Shown piece by piece: positions 9,050 to 18,205 of a stretch of DNA of 64,000 nucleotides. The DNA comes from Gammaproteobacteria bacterium (GTDB taxonomy: Bacteria > Pseudomonadota > Gammaproteobacteria > Steroidobacterales > PWYM01), in the NCBI GenBank assembly GCA_003567475.1, contig PWZL01000058.1, positions 19,859 to 83,858 on the forward strand, in the 5' to 3' direction. The notes under the pieces were generated by a model, which made no database searches, was not told the origin of the DNA, and saw nothing but the letters and a program-made list of their open reading frames with translations. Positions within the stretch are counted from its first letter, which is position 1; the number at the start of each line of letters is the position of its first letter. The position numbers and the translations under genes were made by a program.

Positions 9050-11503
9050 ATGAACATGATGAGCCGTACACCGCGTCTGCGGATCGCCGCAGTCGGCGCC
9101 ACGCTCGCGTTACTCGCCGCCTGCGGCAGCGACGTGGAGACCCAGAGCAACCCGATCGTCGCGCCCCCTGGCAGTGGTGGCTACTCCGGGCCGCCGCCTG
9201 CCACCGCTGAGGTCCAGGCGTTCCGCACCCACCTGTGGGAAAACGTCAACACGCTGAACACCTGTGGAAACTGTCACGGCACAGGCGGCACGCTGCCGAC
9301 TTTCGCCCGCACGGATGACGTCAACCTCGCCTATCAGGATGTCGGCGGGCTGGTCAACCTGACTTCCCCTGGCGACTCGGTGCTGGTGAGCATGGTGGCC
9401 AACGGTCACAACTGCTGGCTGGAAAGCACCCAGGCGTGTGCCGATATCATGACGACCTGGATCGGTAACTGGTCGGGCGGCGACGGTAACCAGGGTCGCG
9501 AAATCGAGCTTGTCCCCCCAGTCCAGAGAACGGTGGCTGACAGCCGGGTACTGCCCGCGGACCCTGGCGCATTCCAGACCACGGTTTTCCCCCTGCTGCG
9601 CGACTTCTGTGCAGACTGTCACAGCGGCTCGGTCGCGAATGGCGTCGCGCCGTTCTTCGCCGACGGCGATGTCATCACCGCTTACAACGCCGCCCGGAGC
9701 CGCATCAATCTCGATTCACCGGGGATTTCGCGCTTCGTCGTCCGCGTGGGCGACGAGTTCCACAACTGCTGGAGCGGTGATTGCCGCGATGACGGTCAGG
9801 CCCTGGAGGATGCTATCGCGGCAATGGCGGCGATGGTTCCAGTGACTCAGATCGATCCATCACTGGTGGTCAGCATGGCGCTTGGCCTTCCTGACGGCAT
9901 CGTCGCTGCCGGCGGCAATCGCTATGAGGCAGCCCAGATTGGCTTCTGGGAATTCAAGGAAGGCCGTGGAAACCGCGCCTTCGACACCAGCGGCGTTCAG
10001 CCCGCACTCGACCTCACGCTGAGCGGTGATTTCGATTGGTTCGGCGGCTGGGGCATTGATCTTCGCGGCGGCAAGGCACAGGGCAGCGTCGCCGCGAGTC
10101 GCAAGCTCTACGACCTGATACGCGCCACCGGAGAATACTCGATCGAGGCCTGGGTGGTCCCGGGGAACGTAAACCAGGAAGAAGTCCCCATCGTCAGCTA
10201 TTCGGCTGGCGCCATGGCCCGGAATTTCACGCTCGGACAGACCATGTACAACTACGATTTCCTTAATCGGAGTGACACCACCGACGTCAACGGGATGCCG
10301 GCTCTGTCCACCCGTGACGCCGATGAGATCCTGCAGGCCACCCTGCAGCACGTTGTTGTCACCTTCGATCCGGTGGGCGGTCGGCAGATCTACGTCAACG
10401 GCAACCTTGTGGTCATGACTGACCCCAGTGGTGGCGGCAGCCTGAATGACTGGGACGACAGTTTCGCGTTCGTGCTCGGGAATGAGCCCTCCGGTGATGC
10501 CCCCTGGGAGGGTGTATTGCGCCTGGTGGCGATTCACAATCGTGCGCTGACGCCTGAACAGATCGACCAGAACATCGAAGCCGGTGTAGGTGAAAAATTC
10601 TTCCTGCTGTTCAACGTGAGCGAGCATGTCGGTCAGGCCGACAGCTATATCCTGATCGAGGTCAGCCAGTTCGACAGTTACGCCTACCTGTTCGCCGAGC
10701 CGCGGTTCATCGTGCTCGGCAGCGAGTCCGCCCCCGCAGGAGTCCCGTTACAGGGACTGCGTATCGGGATCAACGGCGGGGTCGGCAGCGTGGGTCAGGC
10801 ATTTGCCAAGCTGGACCTGCAACTCGGGGGTATGGACTATACGGCGGGCGTGGGACAGTTGCTCTCGCCGCAGGCGGCGGTCATCGGCTTGGAGGCCGGA
10901 CCGGAGATCGATGAGTTCTTCCTTAGCTTCGAACGCCTTGGCTCCAGCACGAATTTCATCGTCGAGCCGACCCCTCAGCCCCCAGCTATCGTCGACGGGA
11001 CACCCTCCTCACGAATCGGGATCCGCACCTTCGATCGCGTCAACGCGACCATGTCCGCAGTGACCGGCATTCCGCAGACGACCGGCGACATCCAGGACAC
11101 CTTCAGCCTGGTACGCCAGCAACTGCCCTCGATCGATGCCATCGATACCTTCGTATCGGCCCACCAGATCGGAGTCACACAGCTGGCGATCGAATATTGC
11201 AACACGCTGCTGGAGGATCAAACCCGCCGTAGCGCTTACTTCCCGGGTTTCGATTTCTCAGCGAGCCCGGCGACCGCACTGGCTGGCAACGGGCGCAATC
11301 TACTGATTGATCCGCTGATCTCCCGTATGGTCGGGCTAGGGCTCGAACAGCAGCCAAGTGCCACAGAGATTCGTGGCGAGCTCAACGCACTGATCGACCG
11401 ACTCGACAACTGCGGCGGCAGCTGCCCGGCAGATCGCACCGTGGTGATCGGCAAGGCCACTTGCGCGGCTGTCCTCGGCAGCGCAGCCGTGCTGGTTCAC
11501 TGA
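9050..11503 (+). CDS. Multidomain lipoprotein: two CxxCH motifs plus LamG/concanavalin-like domain
   Basis: Lipobox LALLAACGSD; NTCGNCHGTGG and DFCADCHSGS; LamG-like GEYSIEAWVVPGN...ILQATLQHVVVTFDPVGGRQIYVNGNLV...FVLGNEP...WEGVLRLVAIHNRALTPEQI. Confidence 0.75.
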   Translation: MNMMSRTPRLRIAAVGATLALLAACGSDVETQSNPIVAPPGSGGYSGPPPATAEVQAFRTHLWENVNTLNTCGNCHGTGGTLPTFARTDDVNLAYQDVGGLVNLTSPGDSVLVSMVANGHNCWLESTQACADIMTTWIGNWSGGDGNQGREIELVPPVQRTVADSRVLPADPGAFQTTVFPLLRDFCADCHSGSVANGVAPFFADGDVITAYNAARSRINLDSPGISRFVVRVGDEFHNCWSGDCRDDGQALEDAIAAMAAMVPVTQIDPSLVVSMALGLPDGIVAAGGNRYEAAQIGFWEFKEGRGNRAFDTSGVQPALDLTLSGDFDWFGGWGIDLRGGKAQGSVAASRKLYDLIRATGEYSIEAWVVPGNVNQEEVPIVSYSAGAMARNFTLGQTMYNYDFLNRSDTTDVNGMPALSTRDADEILQATLQHVVVTFDPVGGRQIYVNGNLVVMTDPSGGGSLNDWDDSFAFVLGNEPSGDAPWEGVLRLVAIHNRALTPEQIDQNIEAGVGEKFFLLFNVSEHVGQADSYILIEVSQFDSYAYLFAEPRFIVLGSESAPAGVPLQGLRIGINGGVGSVGQAFAKLDLQLGGMDYTAGVGQLLSPQAAVIGLEAGPEIDEFFLSFERLGSSTNFIVEPTPQPPAIVDGTPSSRIGIRTFDRVNATMSAVTGIPQTTGDIQDTFSLVRQQLPSIDAIDTFVSAHQIGVTQLAIEYCNTLLEDQTRRSAYFPGFDFSASPATALAGNGRNLLIDPLISRMVGLGLEQQPSATEIRGELNALIDRLDNCGGSCPADRTVVIGKATCAAVLGSAAVLVH

Positions 11504-11539
11504 CATCCAATTCATTGACGTATCGCACGAGGCAAGCCC

Positions 11540-13135
11540 ATGACTAGGCGAAGCAGGCACAGCAACGACTGGTACGCGCCACTGCGACACCCGGATCATC
11601 CCAGGCCGATCACTCGTCGACAGCTGATCGCGCAGGGTTTCATGACGGGCGCAGCCACCATCGCAGGCGCCGGGCTGTTTGGTCTGTTCGCCAACCCCAG
11701 GGCGGCCTGGGCGCAGTTGTCGCCCGATCTGCAGTCGCTCACCGAAAGCTGCGGTATCGCGGTGCAGGGTGCCGGCAAGATCCCCTTCATCTGCTTCGAT
11801 CTCGCGGGCGGCGCCAATATGGTCGGCTCGAATGTCCTCGGTGGTCGCCAGGGCGGGCAGCTGGACTTCATCAGCACGCAGGGCTACAGCCGCCAAGGCC
11901 TGCCAGGCGATATGGTGCCCCGGCTGAACGATCCGCTGACGGGTGCTGCATTCATCGACGATCGACTGGGGTTGGCTTTCCACTCGGACAGCGCGTTTTT
12001 GCGCGGCATCGTCGACAAGCTCTCGGCCAGTCGCTTTGACAACGTCAATGGAGCCTTGATTCCGGCCCGCTCGGAAAACGACACCGGCAACAACCCGCAC
12101 AACCCACTTTACGGCATCCATCGTGCAGGGGCGGACGGATCGCTGCTCACCCTGATCGGCTCGAGGCCGACCGACTCCGGCGGCAACTCGCTTGCCCCGA
12201 TGGCAATGATCAACTCCGAGGTTCGCCCGACCAAGGTCGACCGGCCGACCGACGTCACCGGCCTGGTGGATACCGGCAAGCTCATCGGCTTGCTCGACCA
12301 GGACGACGCCGTGGCGGTGATGGAGTCGATCTACCGACTGAGTGACCGCAAGCTCAACCGCGTCGATACCGGTCTGATCACACGTGATGCCGTGATCAAG
12401 GATCTGGTGCGTTGCGGGTACCTGCGTTCAGCAGATATCGCAGACCGCTTCGGCGATCCGTCTTCGCTCAATCCCGCGCTTGACCCGGACATCGTCGGTC
12501 CCAGCGGGATTTTCAGCGAACAGGAATTCAACAGCGATGGCGAATTCCGGAAGACGGCATCGGTCATGAAACTGGTCATGAACGGCTTCGCCGGCGCCGG
12601 CTGCATCACTATGGGTGGCTATGACTACCATGGCGGCAGACGCGCACTTGGTGAAGTTCGCGACCTACGCGCAGGACGTTGCATGGGTGCGTGCCTCGAG
12701 TATGCCGCACGCCTGAATGTGCCCTTGATGATGTATGTCTTCAGTGACGGCTCGCTCTCCAGCAATGGCGTCATCGACAACTCCGAGCAGGGTCGCGGAA
12801 AGGGGGAGTGGACCAGCGACAACCAGTCCACGGCCGCCTCATTTTTCCTGGTCTACAATCCGGGGGGCAGGCCCCAGCTGCTGGGCGCCACGCCGGAGCA
12901 GCAGGCCAGACACCAGCAGATTGGCTGGTTCAGGCCCGACGGCTCGGTGGAAACCGCGTCGAGCCCTGCCGCAAACAATGTCAACCAGCTGGTCGAACTC
13001 ACGGTCCTCAACTACCTGGCGTTGCACGGCGAGCAGGCAAGCTTCCCCAGTCTGTTCCCCGGCCATGGGCTCGGCAGCCCGACCCTCCGTGACCAGCTGA
13101 CCGCCTTCCAGCCTATCGTCAACGGCACGATCTGA
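11540..13135 (+). CDS. DUF1501-like protein with Tat-type signal
   Basis: ITRRQLIAQGFMTGAATIAGAGLFG twin-arginine leader; C-terminal MGGYDYHGGRRALGEVRDLRAG...MMYVFSDGSLSSNG...GRGKGEWTSDNQ. Confidence 0.65.
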   Translation: MTRRSRHSNDWYAPLRHPDHPRPITRRQLIAQGFMTGAATIAGAGLFGLFANPRAAWAQLSPDLQSLTESCGIAVQGAGKIPFICFDLAGGANMVGSNVLGGRQGGQLDFISTQGYSRQGLPGDMVPRLNDPLTGAAFIDDRLGLAFHSDSAFLRGIVDKLSASRFDNVNGALIPARSENDTGNNPHNPLYGIHRAGADGSLLTLIGSRPTDSGGNSLAPMAMINSEVRPTKVDRPTDVTGLVDTGKLIGLLDQDDAVAVMESIYRLSDRKLNRVDTGLITRDAVIKDLVRCGYLRSADIADRFGDPSSLNPALDPDIVGPSGIFSEQEFNSDGEFRKTASVMKLVMNGFAGAGCITMGGYDYHGGRRALGEVRDLRAGRCMGACLEYAARLNVPLMMYVFSDGSLSSNGVIDNSEQGRGKGEWTSDNQSTAASFFLVYNPGGRPQLLGATPEQQARHQQIGWFRPDGSVETASSPAANNVNQLVELTVLNYLALHGEQASFPSLFPGHGLGSPTLRDQLTAFQPIVNGTI

Positions 13136-13208
13136 CGACACGGCGCCCGACAACCAGTCAAAGCCCGACCGACCACGACGCTACACTGCGAGTGGCGGTC
13201 GGGCCATA

Positions 13209-14591
13209 ATGGCGGGCATGAACGCGACACCAAGCCTGCCTCTGGATCTGCTCGCCTGTCCGCGCACAGGCGAACAGCTGCGCCATCACCCTCAGGGACT
13301 GACCAACCAGGGCGGCCAGGTGGTCTTTCCGCTGCTCGATGGCGTCCCTGCGCTGTTTGCCGAGCCGGTCGCGACTCTTGGCGAGTGGCGGGACCGCCTG
13401 GAACTGCTGCTGGTGCAGCTGGGGCAACATGCGCAACGACTCGAGCAGAACGTTGAGGCCCCCGATCTCGGTGCGCTGGGACGAGCGCGCGTCGAACGCC
13501 TGCACGCGGCGACGGTCGACCATCGGGACCGACTGACTGCTCTGCTGGCGCCATTGGCGCTGCCCCGGCGCAATACGGCGACGGAGACGCACCTCGCCCT
13601 GCGGACACGTCTGCCTCCGGAAGCCTCGCTGGTCGGCTATTACGCCAACATCCACCGTGACTGGGTATGGGGCGAGACGGAGAACGCGGCCAGCCTGGAT
13701 CTGCTGGCGCAGGTGGCCGCAGACTGTCCACTCGGCCGGACCCTGGTGATCGGTGCGGGCGCGGGGCGACTGGCGTGGGACGTGCACCAGACCCTGGCTC
13801 CCGAGACCACGCTCGCACTCGATTTCAACCCCATGCTCATGCTCCTCCTTGCCCGCCTGGTCCGGGGTGAGAGCATCGACCTGTACGAGTTTCCGCTGGC
13901 GCCCAGGCGCCGCGAGGACCAGGCCCTGCTGCGACACCTCGCCGCACCGCAACCGACCCGTCCGGGATTCCACGCGATCATGGGAGACGCGCTGCGACCT
14001 CCCTGCGCCTACGGCGCTTTCGATACGGTGATCACGCCGTGGGTCATCGATATCCTGCCGGAAGATCCGCGACTGCAGATGGCCCGGATCAACAACCTGC
14101 TCGCGCCGGGCGGTCAATGGCTGAACTTCGGATCGCTGAACTTCAACTTCGCAGATCCCAGACTGGCATTCTCACTGGAAGAGACTCTGGAGCTGGTGGA
14201 ACACCATGGCTTCGGGCCGCCCAAGCTCACCGAAACCGAGTTGCCGTACATGTGCTCGCCTGCAAGCCGCCATGGGCGGCGCGAGCAAGTGGTTGCCTTC
14301 GGCGCCCGCAAGCGCGAAGAGGTCGACGCCCCGCCCCGACACAAGGCACTGCCGGACTGGCTGGTCACCGGCCGAGGTGCAGTACCGGCCCTGCCTGCTT
14401 TTCGCCAGCAGGCGCTGGCCTCCAGGATCCACGTGTTCATGCTGGAGCTGATCGATGGCCGACGCAGCCTCAAGGAGATGGCAGGCATTCTCGAACAACA
14501 GAAGCTGATGACGCAGGCCGAGGCCGAGGACTCGTTGCGGAATTTCCTGATCCGCCTGTACCAGGACAGTCAGCACGGAAGAAGCTACTGA
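13209..14591 (+). CDS. SAM-dependent methyltransferase (N2227/carnosine N-methyltransferase-like) with Trm112-like N-terminus
   Basis: LDLLACPRTGEQL...GGQVVFPLLDGVPALF N-terminus; LVIGAGAGRLAWDVH SAM motif; DTVITPWVIDILPED; KLTETELPYMCSPAS. Confidence 0.65.
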   Translation: MAGMNATPSLPLDLLACPRTGEQLRHHPQGLTNQGGQVVFPLLDGVPALFAEPVATLGEWRDRLELLLVQLGQHAQRLEQNVEAPDLGALGRARVERLHAATVDHRDRLTALLAPLALPRRNTATETHLALRTRLPPEASLVGYYANIHRDWVWGETENAASLDLLAQVAADCPLGRTLVIGAGAGRLAWDVHQTLAPETTLALDFNPMLMLLLARLVRGESIDLYEFPLAPRRREDQALLRHLAAPQPTRPGFHAIMGDALRPPCAYGAFDTVITPWVIDILPEDPRLQMARINNLLAPGGQWLNFGSLNFNFADPRLAFSLEETLELVEHHGFGPPKLTETELPYMCSPASRHGRREQVVAFGARKREEVDAPPRHKALPDWLVTGRGAVPALPAFRQQALASRIHVFMLELIDGRRSLKEMAGILEQQKLMTQAEAEDSLRNFLIRLYQDSQHGRSY

Positions 14592-14717
14592 GCCTTGCCG
14601 GCGTATGCTCCGCTGTCCGCCCAGTGAGCACCGCGGACGCGATCGCTGGTGTAGGCTGCGTCCCTGACTGTGGGCCGGCAGCTGCCGATCGATCAATAAT
14701 CAAGGGGAGAACGCGAT

Positions 14718-15767
14718 ATGGGCGAGCAGACGAGCAAGGCTCACGCCTGGCAGTTCGACGGTTATGGCCGACCGGACGACGTATTGTCCTGGCGAGAGCA
14801 GACGCTGCCAGCGCCCGGGCCCGGTGAGGCAGTGGTGCGGCTGCGTGCGATCGGCATGAACCGCTCGGAGTTCAACTATGTGCAGGGCCGCTACCAGCCC
14901 GCGCGCGAGTTTCCCAGCTGCCTTGGCCAGGAAGCGGTCGGAGAGATCGTCGCGCTCGGCCCACCGGGCGAGGACATGACTGCACCATGGTCGCAGACGC
15001 CACTTGAGCTCGGGGCGCGGGTGGCCCTGCTCCCAGGCCGCATCGATCTCTGCAGCACCGGCGCCTATCGTGACATTGGTTGCTATCCTCAGGCTGCCCT
15101 GCTCCCCGTGCCCGACAACTACAACGATGCCGAGGGCGCTGCGCTGTGGATGGGCGTGCTGACGATGGGGGGTGCCCTGGAACTCGCCGGCATCACCCCG
15201 GAAACGGCACCAGGTAAACGGCTCCTGGTCACCGCAGCCAGCTCCAGCATGGGTGTGGTCGCCCTGAAACTGGCCCGCGCCTGGGGGGCAACCACACTGG
15301 CCACGAGCCGCAGTGAGGCGAAAATCAGCACGCTGTCAGGGCTTGCCGACCATGCCTTCGTGGCCGGCGACAGCGACAGCCTCGCGGCCGGGATCGCCAC
15401 GGCCACGCAAGGCGAGGGCTTCGATGCCGCCCTCGATCCGGTCGGTGCGGCGTTCTACCCCGCTCTGGTGGCATCAGCAGCCATCGGCGCGAGTATCGTC
15501 AGTTACGAACTGATTACCGGGCAGGATACCCCGCTGCCCATCGCCAAGGTGATGATCAAGGATCTGGCCCTGCGTGGGTATACGATCTATCGCCCGCTGA
15601 GGCATCCGTCGCTGTTGCAGCGCATTCTGGGCTGGGGCCTCGAGTACGCCAACGATATCCGTCCGATCATTGCCGGCACCCGATCGTTGAACGACGCCCC
15701 TGAGAGTCTCGAGGAGCTTGGTCGTGCCGAACATCTGGGCAAGCTGGTGCTCGTGCCGGACGCCTAG
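14718..15767 (+). CDS. Zinc-type alcohol dehydrogenase / quinone oxidoreductase family protein (MDR)
   Basis: GEAVVRLRAIGMNRSEFNYVQGRY, GQEAVGEIVALG, LVTAASSSMGVVALKLARAWGATTLATSRS. Confidence 0.88.
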   Translation: MGEQTSKAHAWQFDGYGRPDDVLSWREQTLPAPGPGEAVVRLRAIGMNRSEFNYVQGRYQPAREFPSCLGQEAVGEIVALGPPGEDMTAPWSQTPLELGARVALLPGRIDLCSTGAYRDIGCYPQAALLPVPDNYNDAEGAALWMGVLTMGGALELAGITPETAPGKRLLVTAASSSMGVVALKLARAWGATTLATSRSEAKISTLSGLADHAFVAGDSDSLAAGIATATQGEGFDAALDPVGAAFYPALVASAAIGASIVSYELITGQDTPLPIAKVMIKDLALRGYTIYRPLRHPSLLQRILGWGLEYANDIRPIIAGTRSLNDAPESLEELGRAEHLGKLVLVPDA

Positions 15768-15795
15768 GCCTTGCCGCCGCCCTGCGCGGCTGCTG

Positions 15796-16644
15796 TCAGG
15801 GGGGTGAGGACGACCGGTCGTCGATGACGGACCAGACAAGTCGGCGGCCGGCCTTGTCCCGCATGAGCAGGCCAGTGATCACCACTGGAAAGCGACTCCC
15901 ATCCTTACGCAGGCATTCCTTGCGGTACGGGCCAAAGCGGCGATGACGACGCATGGTCTCGAGCTGTTGTCGATCCTGCGCGGCGTATTCCGCCGGAGTG
16001 AGACAGTCGTACGGCCGCCCGATCAGTTCTTCTGGCTGATAGCCGGTGGTAGCCACCAGCGCGTCGTTCACCTCCAGGAACCCCCCCGTGTCGAGATCAT
16101 TGAGACACATACCGATCGGCGAGAGTCTGAACAGCGCACGGAACAGCGCCTCGCTGCGCACCAGGGCATCCTCCGCCGTCACCCGGGGGGTAATGTCGCT
16201 GATCACCCCGATCAGCACTTCGCACTCCCCCGATACCTGCTGCAGCAAGGTGCCGGCATCTCTCACCCAGCGAACCGAGCCGTCTGCGTGAATAAGCCGG
16301 TACTCGATGTCGTAGCGCTCGCCCCGCCCAACCGCGGCGCGGATCTCCGTGCTGACCCGCAGACGATCGCCGGGGTGGATGACGCTGGCGAAACAGCGCA
16401 CGGCATTCCCGATGAAATCACTCGCCGGATACCCTAGCAGGGGCTCGCAGTCGACGGACATCCTGTCCATTGTCCAGTCGGCATTCAGACGACAGCGATA
16501 CATGATGCCGGGCACGGCGTCGAAGAGCGCACTCAACTCCTGCTCGCGCAGCGCCAGGCGGCGTCTGAGCATGGCGATGGTCTGGTCGGATTCAACGGCG
16601 GCCACAGGCGGCGGTTGCTGATCTGCAGGCGGTCTCCGGTCCAC
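15796..16644 (-). CDS. PAS domain protein (two PAS/PAC domains, no recognised output domain)
   Basis: LFDAVPGIMYRCRLNADWTMDRMSVDCEPLLGY..., FRLSPIGMCLNDLDTGGFLEVNDALVATTGYQPEELIGR; protein ends after the second PAC-like segment. Confidence 0.85.
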   Translation of the reverse strand: MDRRPPADQQPPPVAAVESDQTIAMLRRRLALREQELSALFDAVPGIMYRCRLNADWTMDRMSVDCEPLLGYPASDFIGNAVRCFASVIHPGDRLRVSTEIRAAVGRGERYDIEYRLIHADGSVRWVRDAGTLLQQVSGECEVLIGVISDITPRVTAEDALVRSEALFRALFRLSPIGMCLNDLDTGGFLEVNDALVATTGYQPEELIGRPYDCLTPAEYAAQDRQQLETMRRHRRFGPYRKECLRKDGSRFPVVITGLLMRDKAGRRLVWSVIDDRSSSPP

Positions 16645-16784
16645 TGTCTTGTCCTCGGCGCGAGCTCGCCCTCAATCCAGCAACTAGAACACCAGAGCTT
16701 GCGACTGATTTCAAACCCTTTGTCGCGCGGATCAGGGGTGACCAGGCCTGCGCGCAACGCCAGCCCTGTGGCATCATCGCGTGC

Positions 16785-17573
16785 ATGCGCGTTGTGGCTC
16801 ACACCTGCTCCAATACAGAAATCGTCTGCGCACTCGGCCGGAGCGACTGGCTGGTCGGCGTTGATGATCATTCCGACTATCCTGCGGAGGTGGTGTCCAC
16901 CCTGCCGCGAGTCGGACCCGACCTGGACGTGGATATCGAGCGTATTCGTGCACTCGAACCTGACCTGGTGATCACCTCGCTGACGGTGCCCGGGCATGAG
17001 CGCTGCGTCGAGCGAATCGCGGCCGCTGGACTCCCCTACCTCGTCACCCAGCCGACTTCGCTGGCGGGGGTCGCGGAAGATATCCGACACATCGGCGCCG
17101 CGCTGGGCGCCGCGACCGAGGCCGAGGCGCTCGCCAGCCGCTTCGACGTCGCCCTCGCACGCGCCGCCGGCGTAGCTACCGGAATTCCGGTGCTGGTCGA
17201 GTGGTGGCCAAAACCGGTGATTGTTCCCGGTCGGCGCTCATGGGTGAACGAGATGTTGCGGCTTGCCGGCGGCTACAACCCATGGGAAGCGGAAGATGCC
17301 GAAAGCCTTCCGGTCGACCCGAAAGCGGTCCGTCGGGCTGCGCCGGAGGCGGTGGTGATGAGTTGGTGCGGAGTCAGGGAGGACAAATACCGCGCGGAGG
17401 TCGTGCGCCGGCGCAGTGGCTGGGCGGAGGTCCCCGCCCTGCGCCACGACCGGATCCATGCTGTCAGCGAGGCTTGGCTGGGTCGGCCGGGTCCGCGACT
17501 GCTGGAGGGCATTGAACGGCTACGCACCATTGTGAACGAGATCCGTCCGGACCCCTGCTGGCCAGACGCGTGA
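16785..17573 (+). CDS. Cobalamin/iron-type ABC substrate-binding-like protein lacking a signal peptide
   Basis: SNTEIVCALGRSDWLVGVDDHSDYP, VGPDLDVDIERIRALEPDLVI, WWPKPVIVPGRRSWVNEMLRLAGG. Confidence 0.8.
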   Translation: MRVVAHTCSNTEIVCALGRSDWLVGVDDHSDYPAEVVSTLPRVGPDLDVDIERIRALEPDLVITSLTVPGHERCVERIAAAGLPYLVTQPTSLAGVAEDIRHIGAALGAATEAEALASRFDVALARAAGVATGIPVLVEWWPKPVIVPGRRSWVNEMLRLAGGYNPWEAEDAESLPVDPKAVRRAAPEAVVMSWCGVREDKYRAEVVRRRSGWAEVPALRHDRIHAVSEAWLGRPGPRLLEGIERLRTIVNEIRPDPCWPDA

Positions 17574-17599
17574 TCACGGCCAAGGCAAGGAGGCTCCCC

Positions 17600-18205
17600 A
17601 TGAAAGCACCACCGCTGTCCATTCTGTTGATACTGCTGATCTCGCTTGCCCCCATGAGCAGCGCGGAGGAACAGGCCCAGGCACCCGAGTCCGACTCTGC
17701 CCGGACCCAGCTTGGCCTGTATGTGACCGCCCGCCAGGCTTGGGCACTGCTGCAGAACGAGCCGGATGCCGTGCTGGTCGATGTCCGCGATCCCGTTGAA
17801 GCCATGTTCACGGGGTTCGCCGAGCCCACCCGCGTTCATGTGCCATGGCTGCTCGTCGACCCGCGACAGTTTTCTGCGGAGCACGGGCGCTACGACATGG
17901 TGGCCAATCGCCGTTTCGACAGCGAAGTAACCCAGCGGCTTGCGGCGCTGGAGATCGCTGCCGATGCCCCGATCATCGTGATCTGCCGCAGTGGCGCCAC
18001 GCGGAGCGCACCTGCTGCGGACCGTCTGACCGAACTCGGCTACAGGCGGGTCTACTCTGTCGTCGACGGCTTCGAGGGTGACCGCTTGCGCGACGGCGAC
18101 TCTACCGGCGTGCGCGCGCTCAATGGGTGGCGTAACAGCGGCCTGCCCTGGAGCTATACCCTGCCCGAGGACGTGGCCTACCGCGTATCCTCGTTCGACG
18201 ATTGA
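17600..18205 (+). CDS. Exported rhodanese-like domain protein
   Basis: Signal MKAPPLSILLILLISLAPMSSAEE; VLVDVRDPVE, IIVICRSGATRS active-site loop; AAGGAGG SD before ATG 17600. Confidence 0.88.
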   Translation: MKAPPLSILLILLISLAPMSSAEEQAQAPESDSARTQLGLYVTARQAWALLQNEPDAVLVDVRDPVEAMFTGFAEPTRVHVPWLLVDPRQFSAEHGRYDMVANRRFDSEVTQRLAALEIAADAPIIVICRSGATRSAPAADRLTELGYRRVYSVVDGFEGDRLRDGDSTGVRALNGWRNSGLPWSYTLPEDVAYRVSSFDD

